Shown: piece after piece, positions 62,890 through 64,000 of the stretch
Layout of the letters: every line of letters begins with the position of its first letter
Position numbering within the stretch: the stretch's first letter is position 1
Source of the DNA: JAOPZW01 sp963707695
Lineage (GTDB): Bacteria; Actinomycetota; Thermoleophilia; Solirubrobacterales; Solirubrobacteraceae
Direction: 5' to 3'
Length of the DNA stretch: 64,000 nt
NCBI GenBank assembly: GCA_963707695.1
Contig: CAVPQY010000002.1
Location: forward strand, 124,001 to 188,000
Program-made: the position numbers and the translations under genes
Notes under the pieces: generated by a model
Database searches by the model: none
Seen by the model: only the letters and a program-made list of their open reading frames with translations
What the model was told of the DNA's origin: nothing

Positions 62890-64000
62890 ATGACGGGTCA
62901 CCGCACCGGATCGATGAGCGTCGCCTTGCGCGCGTCGCGTCCCCTGCTGGCCGCCGCCGCGCTGGCGATCCCCGCCCTCGCGAGCACGGGCGCCGCGGCC
63001 GCGCACGCGGCCCCGAGCCGCACGTTCGAGGCCGAGCGCGCGCACGCGCCGCGGCGGACCGCCGAGGCGTACAAGGACCGCACCGCCTCGGGTGGCCGCG
63101 CGGTCGTCCTCGGGCGCAAGGGCTCCATCAGCTTCAAGCCGGCGCGCTTCGGCGCCCGCAGCGTGTCCGTGTGGGCGCGCACCCGCGAGTGCCACGGCGG
63201 CGCCAGGGTCGTCATCACGATCGACGGGAGGCGGGTCCTCAACGTGCCCGTGCAGGACGGGGGCTGGAAGGAGTACGGCTCCCTCGTGCGCGTGCGCACG
63301 CGCGTCCACCGGGTCAAGGTGAGCTTCCCGAACCCCGCCTCGCGCCGGGGCTGCAAGCGCCTGCTGCGCGTCGACCGCGTCGATCTTCTCCAAGACCGCC
63401 ACGAGCCGCTGGCAGAGCGTCGGCGGCGCCGCGAGCGACCTCCGCGGCTGGCGGATGGTCAAGGAGGACAACTTCGACGATCCCGTGCTCGACCAGAGCC
63501 TCTGGACTCCCGGGAACTGGAAGCCGAGCACGTTCTACGACCCCTCGAACGTGCTCGTCCAGAACGGCCTGCTGCGCCTGCAGGCCACGGCCCCCAACCG
63601 CTCGGCCATGGTGCAGACCCTCGGCAAGTTCCAGATGACCTACGGCCGGGTCGAGGCGGCGATCCGCATGCCGCGCGGCCAGGGCTTCTGGCCCGCGTTC
63701 TGGCTGCAGACGACCGACGTGGCCCACGGCGACCCGGAGATCGACATCCTCGAGATGTGGATGACCGACGCCACGGACGACCTCTACGACGAGCACACCA
63801 TCTCGCAGAACTACCACTACCAGTACCGCGGCCAGAAGGCCGACGTGCACAGCTGGGTGCGCAGCCCGGTCGACTACACGAGGGGCTTCCACCACTTCGC
63901 GATCGAGTGGGAGCCGGGCGTCGTCCGCTGGTACATCGACGGCGTCAAGACCAAGGAGTACCGCAACACCGGCGTCGTCGGCCGCGGCCCGATGTACCTC
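62890..64000 (+). pseudogene. secreted GH16 beta-glucanase with N-terminal CBM-like domain (partial, frameshifted)
   Basis: From ATG 62890 a signal peptide (LLAAAALAIPALASTGAAAA) precedes a beta-sandwich resembling carbohydrate-binding modules (TFEAERAHAP, ISFKPARFGARSVSVWART). The frame breaks near 63387, where one extra C turns VDRVD-FSKTATSRW into unrelated sequence. The GH16 domain follows in the next frame: KEDNFDDPVLDQSLW, YGRVEAAIRMPRGQGFWPAFWLQ and the catalytic EIDILEM, with the nucleophile and acid/base Glu. It is cut by the window end at WYIDGVKTKEYRNT. It would cleave beta-1,3- or mixed-linkage glucan. Confidence 0.8.

Overview
The window is very GC-rich DNA with many GTG starts, stop/start overlaps between neighbouring genes and apparently leaderless promoters (TAnnnT about 7-9 bases before GTG or ATG). 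Together with the gene content this suggests a soil actinobacterium, probably of class Thermoleophilia (Solirubrobacterales-like). That placement is inference from composition and gene content, not from a marker-gene tree.

Layout. 1-172: 3' end of a cytochrome P450. 261-1016: an Rrf2 regulator and a small acidic protein. 1033-16003 (minus strand): a complete 14-gene NADH dehydrogenase (complex I) operon, nuoA to nuoN, with most junctions overlapping by 1-10 bases. 16045-19259: small membrane protein, flavin reductase, lipoprotein cytochrome c, serS and a STAS protein. 19418-20985: APS kinase divergent from a PAPS-type sulfotransferase. 20992-25104: Tat-exported multicopper oxidase, GNAT, SnoaL-like and DUF2867 genes, and a TetR gene with two matching operators. 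25325-29647: two tRNA-Ser genes bracketing a small accessory block (MFS, SABATH-type methyltransferase, secreted cupin, PepSY). 29659-31157: a FetAB-like exporter and tRNA-Arg. 31158-37000: an accessory zone with a very long hairpin, a stand-alone tRNA 3' half, a large secreted protein of unknown function, an epoxide hydrolase, a broken hydrolase/sigma-factor chimera, a GH5-like lipoprotein and two tiny membrane proteins.

37147-43676: an alpha/beta hydrolase; an ApbE / ferric-reductase-like / FMN-binding set (a flavinylation-based electron-transfer module) whose reading frames are broken three times; a DUF4242 protein; and a persulfide-detoxification set (ArsR, rhodanese-persulfide dioxygenase, TauE). 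43848-50313: an SDR epimerase, then an overlapping operon of arylsulfotransferase, two thioredoxin-fold DsbA-family proteins without CxxC and a sulfatase, divergent from a TetR gene. 50315-59363: a LysR regulator and a form I aerobic CO dehydrogenase cluster (coxM-S-L, XdhC-like, MocA-like, coxD, coxE, coxG). 59360-64000: a small protein, a GFA protein, a DMT transporter with a divergent LysR gene, a 57-residue membrane protein, a Ser-rich repeat protein and a GH16 glucanase cut by the window end.

How the genes fit together. Energy conversion dominates: complex I, CO dehydrogenase, a lipoprotein cytochrome c and a flavinylated electron-transfer set. Sulfur and sulfate-ester chemistry recurs: APS kinase, sulfotransferase, arylsulfotransferase, sulfatase, persulfide dioxygenase and a TauE exporter. 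Six single-base frame disruptions, five of them apparent insertions, lie between 39.9 and 63.4 kb while the 15-kb nuo operon is intact. They may be assembly indels or real decay, and the reads must decide.
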